64,000 nucleotides of DNA from CAZKBP01 sp964551015 (GTDB taxonomy: Bacteria; Bacteroidota; Bacteroidia; Cytophagales; Microscillaceae), in the NCBI GenBank assembly GCA_964551015.1, contig CAZKBP010000005.1, forward strand, positions 62,001-126,000. Reading direction: 5' to 3'. A program made the position numbers and the translations under genes. Shown here piece by piece: positions 35,201 through 42,593 of this stretch. The notes below the pieces were generated by a model. It was given only the letters and a program-made list of their open reading frames with translations, did not search any database and was not told where the DNA came from. Positions within the stretch are counted from its first letter, which is position 1; each line of letters opens with the position of its first letter.

Positions 35201-35412
35201 TTTCTTATGAACTACCCTCGAGTCTTTTTGATAATAATTTTATTCAGGGTGTTAATATCAGTTTCACGGGGCGTAACCTTTTCTTAATCACCGATTTTCC
35301 TGGTATTGATCCTGAAACCAACCTGACTGGAGCCTCCAACGGGATTGGTTTGGAGTACTTTAATATGCCAAACACCAAAAGTTATGGCGTGTCATTGAGA
35401 GTGAAAATATAA
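32221..35412 (+). CDS. SusC/RagA-type TonB-dependent outer-membrane transporter
   Basis: The 1063-residue protein has a signal peptide (about 1-21) and a carboxypeptidase-regulatory-like domain (about 24-95, ITGTVTDSETGEALPGVSVFVKGT). A TonB-box-like segment (ELGEVVVTAVG) and a plug domain follow with the SusC signature VQVISSSGSPGSSANIRIRG and NNSPLFVVDGIPIDN. The remainder is a beta-barrel ending in KSYGVSLRVKI. It imports a bound nutrient, typically a glycan or peptide, in a complex with the SusD-like lipoprotein encoded 59 nt downstream. No glycoside hydrolase, peptidase or ECF sigma/anti-sigma pair is adjacent, so the substrate is unknown. Confidence 0.95.
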   Translation: MKQKLLLIFCLCFVLVMPLLAQDRTITGTVTDSETGEALPGVSVFVKGTNSGTVTDVNGKYSITASEGATLVFQAVGLASKEAIVGASSTLDMSLQPSTKELGEVVVTAVGLESDKRALGYSIQTVEPDELVNARETNLTNALNAKVAGVQVISSSGSPGSSANIRIRGNTSINGNNSPLFVVDGIPIDNQEFGNGVAGVDQSNRVVDLNPSDIASLTVLKGPAATALYGIRAANGAVVITTKRGKSGRPVVTLSSSFTVDQVNQLPDMQREYAQGRPSGGQAIWRGPETGEGFSWGPFVGDLEYDGDTDYAFDPRGRLVPTGQGNGMPAMTFPAADDFFVNGTTSDNNVSVSGGNDQMTYYASFGYLTQRGIVPNADFERITGRVNLDFNITEKFTAGVSAGYSQSGGNRIQRGSNISGVMLGLLRTTPTFDNGLGKEGRDAADFPDAYVLPDGTQRSYRAGIYDNPYWTVNRNPFEDDVDRIIGNINLSYQVLPWLQLSYKVGLDQYTDRRLFAFDINSADTPDGLVTTQTYNSRNLNSDALLIISKNFAQEFSIDATLGHNYFENELNIQQSEGFGLGVPSLYNLSNVSSIQSLEDISRRKVHGVFFDVKLGWRNMLFLNVSGRNDWSSVLPEDDNSFFYPAVSAGFVFSELIPENQVLSYGKLRLSWGQVGNDGGLAFIYSDRTYFNSSTIGGDGFITALTAPLNGIGAFERSTSAGLPTLQAETTETFEIGAEFGFWNDRISVDLTYYNSVSSDQIVNLDISAASGFTGRVLNAGEIENEGWELTTNANLIRTNAFSWDFSLNFTKFTNTVTELPDGVERISLAGFTSTSSNAIEGEPYGVIFGSRFRRNEEGQLIIGSNGWPLVEPTDGPVGDPNPDFLMGIRNTVSWKGITVSALLDIRQGGDVWCGTCGIMDYFGTSQRTSNQRGVTDFVFPGISVDDGSPNTTPVDFANPANGLGGNRWVRYAFGGLSEESIYDGSWVRLRELTVSYELPSSLFDNNFIQGVNISFTGRNLFLITDFPGIDPETNLTGASNGIGLEYFNMPNTKSYGVSLRVKI

Positions 35413-35471
35413 TCCTTCACTCAGCAAATAACTTATTTTGGCCTTATTAAAAATTCTAAAAATATTAACAA

Positions 35472-36938
35472 ATGAGAATTCCAAAATTTAAATATAAATT
35501 TCTATACGCTTGGGTAATCATCTTGCCCTTGCTGATGAGTACCTCCTGTGAATTTGGAGATACGAACATTGACCCTGTGAACCCGGTTCCAGAAGAGGTG
35601 CCTTTGAACTTGATTTTAACCTCAGCTGAAGCCCAAGCTGCTTACAATATTGGTGCTTTGGGAGGGAGAATGCCCGGTATCGTAATGCAGTACTATTCTG
35701 GTTTCGATGCTCAACAAGTAGCTTACGAAAACTACAACATTACCGAGGTAGACTTGAATAACCTTTGGAATACTGGAATGTACGCTGGAGTGATGAAGGA
35801 TTGTACGATTATGATAGAGAAGGCCGAAGCGGAAGGTAATCCATACTATACAGGAATCGCCAAGATTCTGTTGGCGCATGCTTTAGGGGTTACTACTTCT
35901 TTCTTCGGAGATCTACCATACTCAGATGCTTTTCAGGGGATAGATAATACGCTTCCTATCTATGATACTCAGGAGCAGATTTATGGCACGATCCAAACCT
36001 TACTCGATGAGGCTATTACAGCTCTTAGTGAACCTTCTTATGCATTGCCCGTGCCTCCTGGCAATACAGATGTGGTATTTCGTGGAGATGTGAGCAAATG
36101 GATTGCCGTGGCACGTTCGCTCAAAGCCCGACATTACATGCACCTAACAGCAAAAGGTACTAACAACGCACAACTGGCTCTAGATCAAATACAAACTGGG
36201 GTGATTGCCGAGGTTGCTAACGAACCTGCTTATCCCTTTGAGGCTGCACAGACCGGAGCTAATCCTTATTTCTTGTTTGGCCAGCAGCGACCAAGAACAC
36301 TGATTATCAATCAGTCCTTCGTAGATAGATTAGCTGCCAACAATGACCCGCGCCAGCCTTATATCTATAACAATCCCGAAGACCCTGATGATGATCCTGT
36401 CTTTGATTTCTACCAGAATGACAATGATTCTCTCTACTGGTCTCAAGCAACGACTCCTATTCCTCTAATTTCTTACGCAGAAGTGAAGCTGATTGAGGCA
36501 GAGGCGATCGTAAGAACGGGTGGAAGTGATGCGGATGCGATCGCTGCTTTGCAGGAGGCAATTAGCACCAATATGACGAAAATCAGTGGGGAAAGAATTA
36601 GCTCTGATCAAATTGAGGCCTACATTGCAAGCCGTGGTAACTTTGACGGACTGACTACCATGGACGAAAAAATCCAACGTATCATTGAAGAAAAATATGT
36701 GGCCATGTACGGTCAGGCCGCAGCCGAAGTTTGGACGGATTTCCGTCGTACGGGTTTTCCTGCCATCACACCCGTGGCGGACGGTGAAGCGGGTGGATTG
36801 AATCCGGGAGGAGGAATCCCTCAGCGTTTTATCTATCCGATTGACGAACGAACCACGAACGGTGCAAACCTACAGACGGCTGTAGATCGTCAAGGTGGAA
36901 ACCTATTGAACGTAGTGCTTTGGGCTTTCCAACCCTAA
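35472..36938 (+). CDS. SusD/RagB-like nutrient-binding outer-membrane lipoprotein
   Basis: The 488-residue protein has a lipoprotein signal ending MSTSC (about residue 26). It then shows the SusD-like_2 pattern of TPR-like helices: MPGIVMQYYSGFDAQQVAYENYNI, AKILLAHALGVTTSFFGDLPYSDAFQG, WIAVARSLKARHYMHLTAKG, ISYAEVKLIEAEAIVRTG, IQRIIEEKYVAMYGQAAAEVWTDFRRTGFPAI and the C-terminal RFIYPIDERTTN. It forms the lid of the SusC channel on the cell surface and is the second gene of the SusCD operon. A terminator follows directly. Confidence 0.94.
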   Translation: MRIPKFKYKFLYAWVIILPLLMSTSCEFGDTNIDPVNPVPEEVPLNLILTSAEAQAAYNIGALGGRMPGIVMQYYSGFDAQQVAYENYNITEVDLNNLWNTGMYAGVMKDCTIMIEKAEAEGNPYYTGIAKILLAHALGVTTSFFGDLPYSDAFQGIDNTLPIYDTQEQIYGTIQTLLDEAITALSEPSYALPVPPGNTDVVFRGDVSKWIAVARSLKARHYMHLTAKGTNNAQLALDQIQTGVIAEVANEPAYPFEAAQTGANPYFLFGQQRPRTLIINQSFVDRLAANNDPRQPYIYNNPEDPDDDPVFDFYQNDNDSLYWSQATTPIPLISYAEVKLIEAEAIVRTGGSDADAIAALQEAISTNMTKISGERISSDQIEAYIASRGNFDGLTTMDEKIQRIIEEKYVAMYGQAAAEVWTDFRRTGFPAITPVADGEAGGLNPGGGIPQRFIYPIDERTTNGANLQTAVDRQGGNLLNVVLWAFQP

Positions 36939-36961
36939 GCGATTAAGTAAAAAATGTTTAG

Positions 36962-36992
36962 AAACCTCAGGCAACTTGTCTGGGGTTTTTTC
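36962..36992 (+). terminator. Rho-independent terminator after the SusCD operon
   Basis: Stem AACCTCAG pairs with CTGGGGTT (one G-T pair) and is followed by TTTTTTC, starting 24 nt after the SusD-like stop. Confidence 0.8.
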
Positions 36993-37081
36993 TTGTCTTA
37001 ATAGAGAGTACTTGTATTTTGATTTCCCCCAATTTTTAGAGAAATTGAATCAATTTACACGATCAATAAGCAATTGTGATT

Positions 37082-37816
37082 ATGAAAGTACAAAAGAAAC
37101 TTCTGTCTCTTCTTCTTATCTCGCTTCTATGCCATCCGAGTGGCTGGACACAGGTACGTATGCCCGCTGGAAAGCTAGATGCCAACATAAATCCTGGTGG
37201 ACAAGTGGCCGAAATCTCTGAACCTATTGTTGGAGTCAAAGGCACACGCTATTTATCAGACGATTGGCAGGTAGGCAATATTTATATATCTTCTGGAGTA
37301 GAGGTAAGTGATCTATTCCTTAGATATGATCTACAGCGCACGCGTCTTGAGCTAAACACAGCATCAGGCATTCGAGTCGTTCCTAGCAATGATATAGATT
37401 ATTTCGAGATGAGAGATTCAAAGAGTATTTCAAGTCAGAAACGAAAGTTTGTACATTTTAAATTCTTTGAATACGATCTGCCTCTTCCTACTCAGGGTTT
37501 TTTTGAAGTACTCAATCCCAATGAAGAGAACCAAGTCCTTATCAAACACGGCTACAAAATACAAGATGCTTACTATGTACCTGCATTAGATGCAGGTAAC
37601 AAAGAAGCAAAAATCTACAAAACTGAAGACCTCTATCTAAAAATTGATGGAAAGGTAAAAGAAGTGCCTCGAAAGAAAAAAGAGATTTTCACCCTGTTTG
37701 GAAAAAAAGCTTCTCAAATTGAAAAACACGCCAAGCAGGAAAACTTTAACCCTCGCCATAAAGACGAATTAGTGCAATTAGTTAAACATTACAACGAGTT
37801 AACTGCCAAGGACTGA
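37082..37816 (+). CDS. Secreted protein of unknown function (Bacteroidota-type)
   Basis: I do not recognise a named family. From the ATG at 37082 (preferred over a GTG two codons earlier) it has 244 residues and begins with a signal peptide (MKVQKKLLSLLLISLLCHPSGWTQ). The middle (about 50-150) is beta-rich. The C-terminal third is basic: EVPRKKKEIFTLFGKKASQIEKHAKQENFNPRHKDELVQLVKHYNEL, a helical segment also seen in many short secreted Bacteroidota proteins of unknown role. It is separated by 41 nt from the downstream helicase gene, so the two may be co-transcribed without being functionally linked. Confidence 0.72.
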   Translation: MKVQKKLLSLLLISLLCHPSGWTQVRMPAGKLDANINPGGQVAEISEPIVGVKGTRYLSDDWQVGNIYISSGVEVSDLFLRYDLQRTRLELNTASGIRVVPSNDIDYFEMRDSKSISSQKRKFVHFKFFEYDLPLPTQGFFEVLNPNEENQVLIKHGYKIQDAYYVPALDAGNKEAKIYKTEDLYLKIDGKVKEVPRKKKEIFTLFGKKASQIEKHAKQENFNPRHKDELVQLVKHYNELTAKD

Positions 37817-37857
37817 GGCGACTCGAAAAGATTTATCCGCAATTTCAATCAATCTCC

Positions 37858-39150
37858 ATGACCTTCTTCAAAGACCTGAAAATCAACAAACAGCTCCTCC
37901 AAGCCATTGCGGACTTGAACTATGAGAAGCCCAGCCCTATTCAAGAGAAAGCTATTCCCTTGATCTTGGCAGGGCACGATCTCATGGGTATTGCTCAAAC
38001 GGGAACAGGCAAAACGGCCGCTTTTGTCCTGCCCATTTTGATGAAGGTCAAGTATGCTCAGGGCATGCATCCCCGTGCCCTGATCTTGGCTCCTACCCGA
38101 GAACTCGCCCTCCAGATTGAAGAAAATGTAGAAAAACTTGCCTCTCATACGGACATTCGGCATACATGTATTTACGGGGGGCTAGGCCCGACCACGCAGA
38201 TAGAGGCGGTCCAGGCGGGGGTTGATATACTAGTAGCCACGCCGGGTCGGCTACTGGATATTTACTTTCGCGGCGAATTGATTTTAAAAGAATTAAAATT
38301 TCTGGTCTTAGATGAAGCCGACCGTATGATGGATATGGGCTTTATGCCACAGATCAATCAAATCCTAGAAATCATTCCGCGCAAGCGACAAAATCTGCTT
38401 TTCTCGGCTACCATGCCCGAAAAAGTAGTGAAACTATCCGAGGATTTCCTAGAATTCCCAGAAGTGGTAGAAATTAGCCCTCAGGCCAGCCCCGCCGAAA
38501 CGGTCAGGCAAGTGGCTTATCACTTGCCCAACCTCAAGAGCAAAATCAATCTGCTCCATTACTTCTTGCAAGATTCGGAAACCTTTCACAAAGTCATTGT
38601 CTTCGCTCGGACACGCAAAAACGCCGATAATATTTTCAAGTTTCTGGCTCGAAAGCTCTCCGAAGAAGAAGTAAGAGTCATTCACGCTAACAAGGGACAA
38701 AACACCCGCATCAACTCCATGGAAGCTTTCAAGCAGGGGGAAATCAGAATCTTGGTGGCTACCGATGTGGTCGCGCGAGGCATTGACGCCTCCATGGTGA
38801 GTCACGTGGTCAATTTTGATGTGCCAATTATCTACGAGGAGTACGTACACCGCATTGGGCGCACCGGAAGGGCGGAGCAATCAGGCGAGGCTCTAACGTT
38901 TGTGAATCCAGCCGAAGTGTATCATCTGGGAAAAATAGAAAAAATCATTCGCCAGAAAATTCCCGTTGAGGCTCTACCCGAAGCCGTGGAGATTCCGGAG
39001 ACGAGCTTCGAGGAACAACAAGCGATAGACCGAGAAATAGATCGACAAAAACGCAAAGAAGACCCCAACTATCAGGGGGCATTCCACGAGAAAAAAGTAA
39101 AAAAAGAGACTAAAAAAGGAAAGAAATTTCCTAGGAAGAAAAATAAGTAA
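37858..39150 (+). CDS. DEAD-box ATP-dependent RNA helicase, RhlE-like
   Basis: The 430-residue protein carries all DEAD-box motifs in order: Q motif (PSPIQEKAIPLIL), motif I AQTGTGKT, Ia PTRELALQ, GG and TPGR, motif II DEAD, motif III SAT, motif V ATDVVARGIDA, and motif VI HRIGRTGR. A basic Lys/Glu-rich tail (about 385-430) likely binds RNA. It unwinds short RNA duplexes in ribosome assembly or RNA decay. The RhlE assignment rests on overall layout; other bacterial DEAD-box subfamilies remain possible. Confidence 0.93.
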   Translation: MTFFKDLKINKQLLQAIADLNYEKPSPIQEKAIPLILAGHDLMGIAQTGTGKTAAFVLPILMKVKYAQGMHPRALILAPTRELALQIEENVEKLASHTDIRHTCIYGGLGPTTQIEAVQAGVDILVATPGRLLDIYFRGELILKELKFLVLDEADRMMDMGFMPQINQILEIIPRKRQNLLFSATMPEKVVKLSEDFLEFPEVVEISPQASPAETVRQVAYHLPNLKSKINLLHYFLQDSETFHKVIVFARTRKNADNIFKFLARKLSEEEVRVIHANKGQNTRINSMEAFKQGEIRILVATDVVARGIDASMVSHVVNFDVPIIYEEYVHRIGRTGRAEQSGEALTFVNPAEVYHLGKIEKIIRQKIPVEALPEAVEIPETSFEEQQAIDREIDRQKRKEDPNYQGAFHEKKVKKETKKGKKFPRKKNK

Positions 39151-39503
39151 AATTCAAGCGAGCCCATTCATTATTTTTTCAAAAAGCGATTTCACCCAAT
39201 CTACTAAGATTTAAGTAGGATTACACCAATTTTTATGGAAGTAAATCAAAAGTTATTTACATTAAACGATAGTTTATGCATTTCTATCTATCTAAGATAT
39301 AGCTTGATCTAAATTGGGTTGAATTGTATACGCTACTTTTTTAGCTTTGTCCCTGTAAGAAATGATTGATGTAGCCTCTACAGGGCTGGTTATTTACAGG
39401 CTACAACGTATCAGTCTTTCTTTCCATAGCTGGTTGAAGGATATTGGAGGAAGTAAGGCTGATTCTTCCTCCACTTATCTTTACTCCTTCTCCTTACAAA
39501 ATG
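39151..39503. other. Intergenic region between convergent genes with interleaved complementary segments
   Basis: No gene is seen. CCCTGTA (39351-39357) pairs with TACAGGG (39379-39385), and TGTAGCCT (39370-39377) pairs with AGGCTACA (39398-39405). The two stems are interleaved, as in an H-type pseudoknot. CCTGTAA (39352-39358) can instead pair with TTACAGG (39394-39400). A separate hairpin TGGAGGAAG/CTTCCTCCA lies at 39445-39473. The region could be a structured RNA or a bidirectional 3' region; support is only base-pairing seen by eye. Confidence 0.35.
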
Positions 39504-40835
39504 CTATATTTTCTTACCCTTTTCTTGATCTTGCCATAACTGTTGAAAGGTCTTCTTGGGTATTTCTGGGGAAGACCGACGGTGATGCGGTTTTTTCTGA
39601 AAAAAAAGTTTCAGTAGAAAATGGCTGAATTTAGTCAGAGAAAAAGAACTCCATTTTTTTCCCAACACGCGATTTTTCCACCCGCGAAAAGCTCTCGCTT
39701 CCGAAGCAGGTCTTAAACCTGCTGCCACAATTTGCTCACGATTGACCCGAAGCAAATCGGGCAGATCAATCTCCACGGGACAGACTTGGGCGCAGGCTCC
39801 ACACAAGGTGCTGGCAAAGCTGAGATGTTGAAAGGCAGGTTTTCCTTGGTAATAAGCCTCTGTAATAGAACCCAAGGGCCCAGGATAAGCACTCTGGTAA
39901 GGCTCCCCCCCGATACTCTGAAAAACGGGACAAACCTGCGCGCAGGCTCCACAGTGAATACAATTTAACAAGGATCGCTGCCGCGAATCAGCCAGTAACT
40001 GACTCCTACCGTTATCCAGCAGAATTAAATAAAGAGATTCGGGTAGATCAGGCTCAGATTCTGAATAAACGCCAGACAGAAGCGTACGATAGCGAGAAAT
40101 CATTTGCCCTTGCGCGTGAGTGGCCCACAAAGACCAGAACAGCTCCAAGTTTGCCAGCTTAGGAATCAGCGCATCAATGCTACTCATGACCACCAAGGTA
40201 GAGGCAGTATGACAAAGCAAGCCTAGGCGACCTGTTTGGTCATTAAAAGCTAGGCTACCCGTTTCGGCGACCAGGAAATTAGCCCCACAAATCCCCAAAG
40301 AGACTTCGGGAGCAGTGGCTCGGGGAGTAGTTTCTGCTGATTCTGCGCTACTTTTTTTAGAATGGCGGGTGAAGTTAGCTACCTGAGGCCAAGCTTGCCC
40401 CGCCTCTGTGGGCTGGCTAAAAGCGGGGTGGAGTGCCGTTTGTGTCTCTTCCAGCAGCTTTGCAAGTTGTATTTCTTGGGTGAAAGTAGAGGGCAAATAA
40501 GCCACAGGAGCAGGCTGATTCGTGCTCTCCCGAGTTGTTTGGATGATTTGCTTGATGGCACTTTGAGCTTGTTTCGTATCTTCGGCCCAAATGATCTGTC
40601 CTCCTTTTCGTTTGAAATGTTCCTCAAATTCTAGCAAATATTGGTCAAGCTGGGCAATGGTTTGGCTTTTAATATAAGCGGCTCGGCTCTTGCTAAGGTC
40701 GTGGTCTAGGTATTGCAGGAGGGCTTTCTGGGTTTGTTGGGCATATTTTTCGGCCTGGTGAAGAGCGGCATTTCTATACTTGATATCGAAAGCTTTGTTT
40801 TCGGAAGTTTCCAGAAAATGCTTTTTTGAATCCAT
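39504..40835 (-). CDS. lutB: LutB-like iron-sulfur protein of L-lactate utilisation (LUD domain plus two 4Fe-4S)
   Basis: From the ATG at 40835 the protein has 443 residues. The longer frame starting at 41024 would add 63 residues unlike LutB, and 40835 gives the usual family start DSKKHFLETSENKAFDIKYRNAA. A LUD domain (about 90-240; GICGANFLVAETGSLAFNDQTGR) precedes two 4Fe-4S motifs: CIHCGACAQVCPVFQSIGG and CGACAQVCPVEIDLPDLL. LutB acts with LutA and LutC in oxidation of lactate to pyruvate in many bacteria; no lutA or lutC is in the window. The segment before the LUD core (SKKSSAESAETT) is low-complexity and unlike typical LutB. Confidence 0.83.
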   Translation of the reverse strand: MDSKKHFLETSENKAFDIKYRNAALHQAEKYAQQTQKALLQYLDHDLSKSRAAYIKSQTIAQLDQYLLEFEEHFKRKGGQIIWAEDTKQAQSAIKQIIQTTRESTNQPAPVAYLPSTFTQEIQLAKLLEETQTALHPAFSQPTEAGQAWPQVANFTRHSKKSSAESAETTPRATAPEVSLGICGANFLVAETGSLAFNDQTGRLGLLCHTASTLVVMSSIDALIPKLANLELFWSLWATHAQGQMISRYRTLLSGVYSESEPDLPESLYLILLDNGRSQLLADSRQRSLLNCIHCGACAQVCPVFQSIGGEPYQSAYPGPLGSITEAYYQGKPAFQHLSFASTLCGACAQVCPVEIDLPDLLRVNREQIVAAGLRPASEARAFRGWKNRVLGKKWSSFSLTKFSHFLLKLFFQKKPHHRRSSPEIPKKTFQQLWQDQEKGKKI

Positions 40836-41131
40836 AAAAAATACTTGAACGGTGGCAAACTTTCCTGTTAAGGAGCAATAAACGGGCGTATCAAGTTCAA
40901 ATTTATGGAGAAAAGCAGAATAATTCCCAAGTTTTGGCAGATAATTTAAACACCCGAAATCGCTAAGTCTAGAGAATAATACCATTTCATATCCTGAATG
41001 CACATAAGATGGGTTCTCATTCAAACGCCAGATAGCCTATCCTGTGGACGGTTGTCTGTGGACCGTGGACTAGCGTGTAAGCGTCCGAAGGATGGATTGG
41101 TACAAGCTCAAAGGCTTCCTAGCTTTGTAGA
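40836..41131. other. Intergenic region with a dispersed repeat
   Basis: No gene is supported; the ORFs here are short and unlike anything known. It holds copy 2 of the 30-bp dispersed element (41043-41072). Confidence 0.45.
41043..41072. repeat. Dispersed 30-bp element, copy 2
   Basis: It begins TGTGGACGGTTGTCTG and matches 22418-22447 at 23 of 30 positions without gaps. It contains the internal repeats TGTGGAC and CGTGGAC. Confidence 0.5.
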
Positions 41132-41162
41132 TAAAAAAAGACTGCTCTATAAGGAACAGTCT
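41132..41162 (-). terminator. Rho-independent terminator for the heptad-repeat gene
   Basis: On the minus strand a hairpin AGACTG/CAGTCT (extended over one mismatch by GA/TC) is followed by TTTTTTT, starting 28 nt after the stop of the gene at 41190. Confidence 0.75.
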
Positions 41163-41189
41163 ATGATTGCAATGCAGGAAACTTTAGTG

Positions 41190-41789
41190 CTAATTAAAAG
41201 TCTGCTTCAATTCGTTGAGGACGAATCGTTTCACATCTTTTTCTAGGTTTTCTTCTAGGGCTTCAAATTCTTCTTCTGAAACTTCCCCTTCATTTTCTAA
41301 GTGATTGAGGGTCAGTTGGATAAGCTGATTAATATCTTGTTCTACGGCCTGAGTATCTTCTCTTTCGTCCCAGCGGCCTACTACATTGATGATACGATCT
41401 AGAATCGCATTTTTGAGTTGATGCTCGAGTTCACTTTCGTGCGCTTCGTGTATATTTTTCTCACGTTCTATTTCTCTGGTAATTTCGCTAAGAATTAATT
41501 CTTTTAGACTGGATTTGCTTTGGCAAAACTGAGCGTTTTCGGCCTGGATCATTTCTTCTTCGGCCCGGATCATTTCCTCCTCAGCACGCTGCATTTCTTC
41601 TTCGGCCCGGATCATTTCTTCTTCAGCACGAATTGTTTCTTCGTCCACTAAGGTCAGGGGCGAGTGGTCAGTATCTGAGGATTGATAAATTTGACTCAAA
41701 CTAATCCCCAGCATAAAAATCAGTGGGAGGGCGAGCAGATAACGCCAAGCTTGAGGTGAATCGGAAGATGAATGGTTTTCTTTTTTCAT
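41190..41789 (-). CDS. Single-pass membrane protein with RAEEEMI heptad repeats, unknown function
   Basis: The family is not recognised. The 199-residue protein has a short cytoplasmic N-terminus, one membrane helix (about 17-34) and a long acidic helical part. Residues 54-81 are four consecutive heptads (RAEEEMI, RAEEEMQ, RAEEEMI, RAEEEMI), encoded by a 21-bp DNA tandem repeat at about 41547-41630. The rest (about 90-199; EITREIEREKNIHEAHESELEHQLKNA, ENEGEVSEEEFEALEENLEKD) is also predicted coiled coil. It could be a membrane-anchored scaffold. It is monocistronic with its own terminator. Confidence 0.72.
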   Translation of the reverse strand: MKKENHSSSDSPQAWRYLLALPLIFMLGISLSQIYQSSDTDHSPLTLVDEETIRAEEEMIRAEEEMQRAEEEMIRAEEEMIQAENAQFCQSKSSLKELILSEITREIEREKNIHEAHESELEHQLKNAILDRIINVVGRWDEREDTQAVEQDINQLIQLTLNHLENEGEVSEEEFEALEENLEKDVKRFVLNELKQTFN

Positions 41790-41870
41790 GATTATGGCAA
41801 ATAATGGTTTACAGTTTGGGTAAATATAAGCAATTTGCTCTCTTTTTCTAAAAATTGTCGCTCATAATTG

Positions 41871-41878
41871 TAGATTTG
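41871..41878 (+). promoter_or_regulatory. Candidate -7 box (TAGATTTG) for the LEA14-like gene
   Basis: A TAnnTTTG match 40 nt before the ATG at 41918. TTG occurs at 41855, closer than the usual -33 spacing, so this is only a weak candidate. Confidence 0.4.
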
Positions 41879-41917
41879 CGCTGGAATCTGTAAAGTTTTA
41901 ACTAAAATATTCGGATT

Positions 41918-42511
41918 ATGCGCTTATCTAAGAGCTTTTTACTTTTGCTAGCCCTTTTGATATCTCTCCATGCCTGTCGTACGCTCAAAGAGCTAAGAGC
42001 TTTCACGAAATGCGAATTTCGGATTGATCAAATCCAACAGTTAAATCTAGGAGGGGTTAATCTCTTGAACATCAATGATTTTTCTGACCTAAATGTGAGC
42101 GATGTCGCCAAGGTAGGCTTGGCTTTCAAAAATGGCTCCTTGCCCCTCAATATCACTTTCAACATTGAAATCAAGAACCCCAATGAGCAAACCGCAGCGC
42201 TTGAGAAGCTAGATTGGATCATCGAGGTGGATGAGAATGATTATGTCAACGGAACTTCTAATGAGCGTACCGAAATTGCTCCCAACGGTGGAGTCAATGA
42301 TTTGAACCTAAGCACGGCACTGGATGTCCGCAAAGCTTTGCAGGGAGAGTCTGTCCAATCTCTAGTCAATTTAGTAGCGGGGATCAAGGGTAATAATCAA
42401 GAAGACGCTCGCCTTCGCCTCAAAATTAAGCCTCGTTTCAAGTTTTTGGGAACTACCGTGGGTTATCCGGGTTATCTCAAACTAACCAAAGAGTTTAAAT
42501 CAAGCGAATAG
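41918..42511 (+). CDS. LEA14/WHy-domain-like lipoprotein
   Basis: The 197-residue protein has a lipoprotein signal (MRLSKSFLLLLALLISLHAC, lipobox LHAC) and an Ig-like WHy/LEA_2 domain (about 50-190) with the typical stretch PLNITFNIEIKNPNEQTAALEKLDWIIEVDENDYVNGT and a C-terminal FLGTTVGYPGYLKLTKEFK. Such domains occur in desiccation- and stress-related proteins, but the bacterial role is unclear. It is predicted to be anchored in the inner or outer membrane facing the periplasm. The gene is convergent with the M28 peptidase gene. Confidence 0.75.
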   Translation: MRLSKSFLLLLALLISLHACRTLKELRAFTKCEFRIDQIQQLNLGGVNLLNINDFSDLNVSDVAKVGLAFKNGSLPLNITFNIEIKNPNEQTAALEKLDWIIEVDENDYVNGTSNERTEIAPNGGVNDLNLSTALDVRKALQGESVQSLVNLVAGIKGNNQEDARLRLKIKPRFKFLGTTVGYPGYLKLTKEFKSSE

Positions 42512-42538
42512 TTTTTTGGTGAGGATATAGAATATTTT

Positions 42539-42581
42539 GAGGCACAGAGAAAACAGCTAAAACTGGCTTCCTCTGTGCCTC
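42539..42581. terminator. 11-bp stem hairpin between convergent genes
   Basis: GAGGCACAGAG pairs perfectly with CTCTGTGCCTC across a 21-nt loop, 27 nt after the LEA14-like stop and just beyond the M28 gene end. There is no adjacent T-run on either strand, so it may be a bidirectional or processing hairpin rather than a classical terminator. Confidence 0.5.
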
Positions 42582-42593
42582 CTATGGCTTACA

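Noticed and set aside
36976..37221. 81-codon frame over the terminator and the start of the secreted protein
   Set aside because: It overlaps a hairpin terminator and an annotated signal peptide in another frame.
39362..39628. 88-codon frame on the plus strand opposite the lutB 3' end
   Set aside because: It overlaps LutB coding sequence in a shadow frame and has no recognisable features.
40836..41024. Longer LutB N-terminus
   Set aside because: The added 63 residues (MNENPSYVHSGYEMVLF...) do not resemble LutB. The ATG at 40835 gives the family start.
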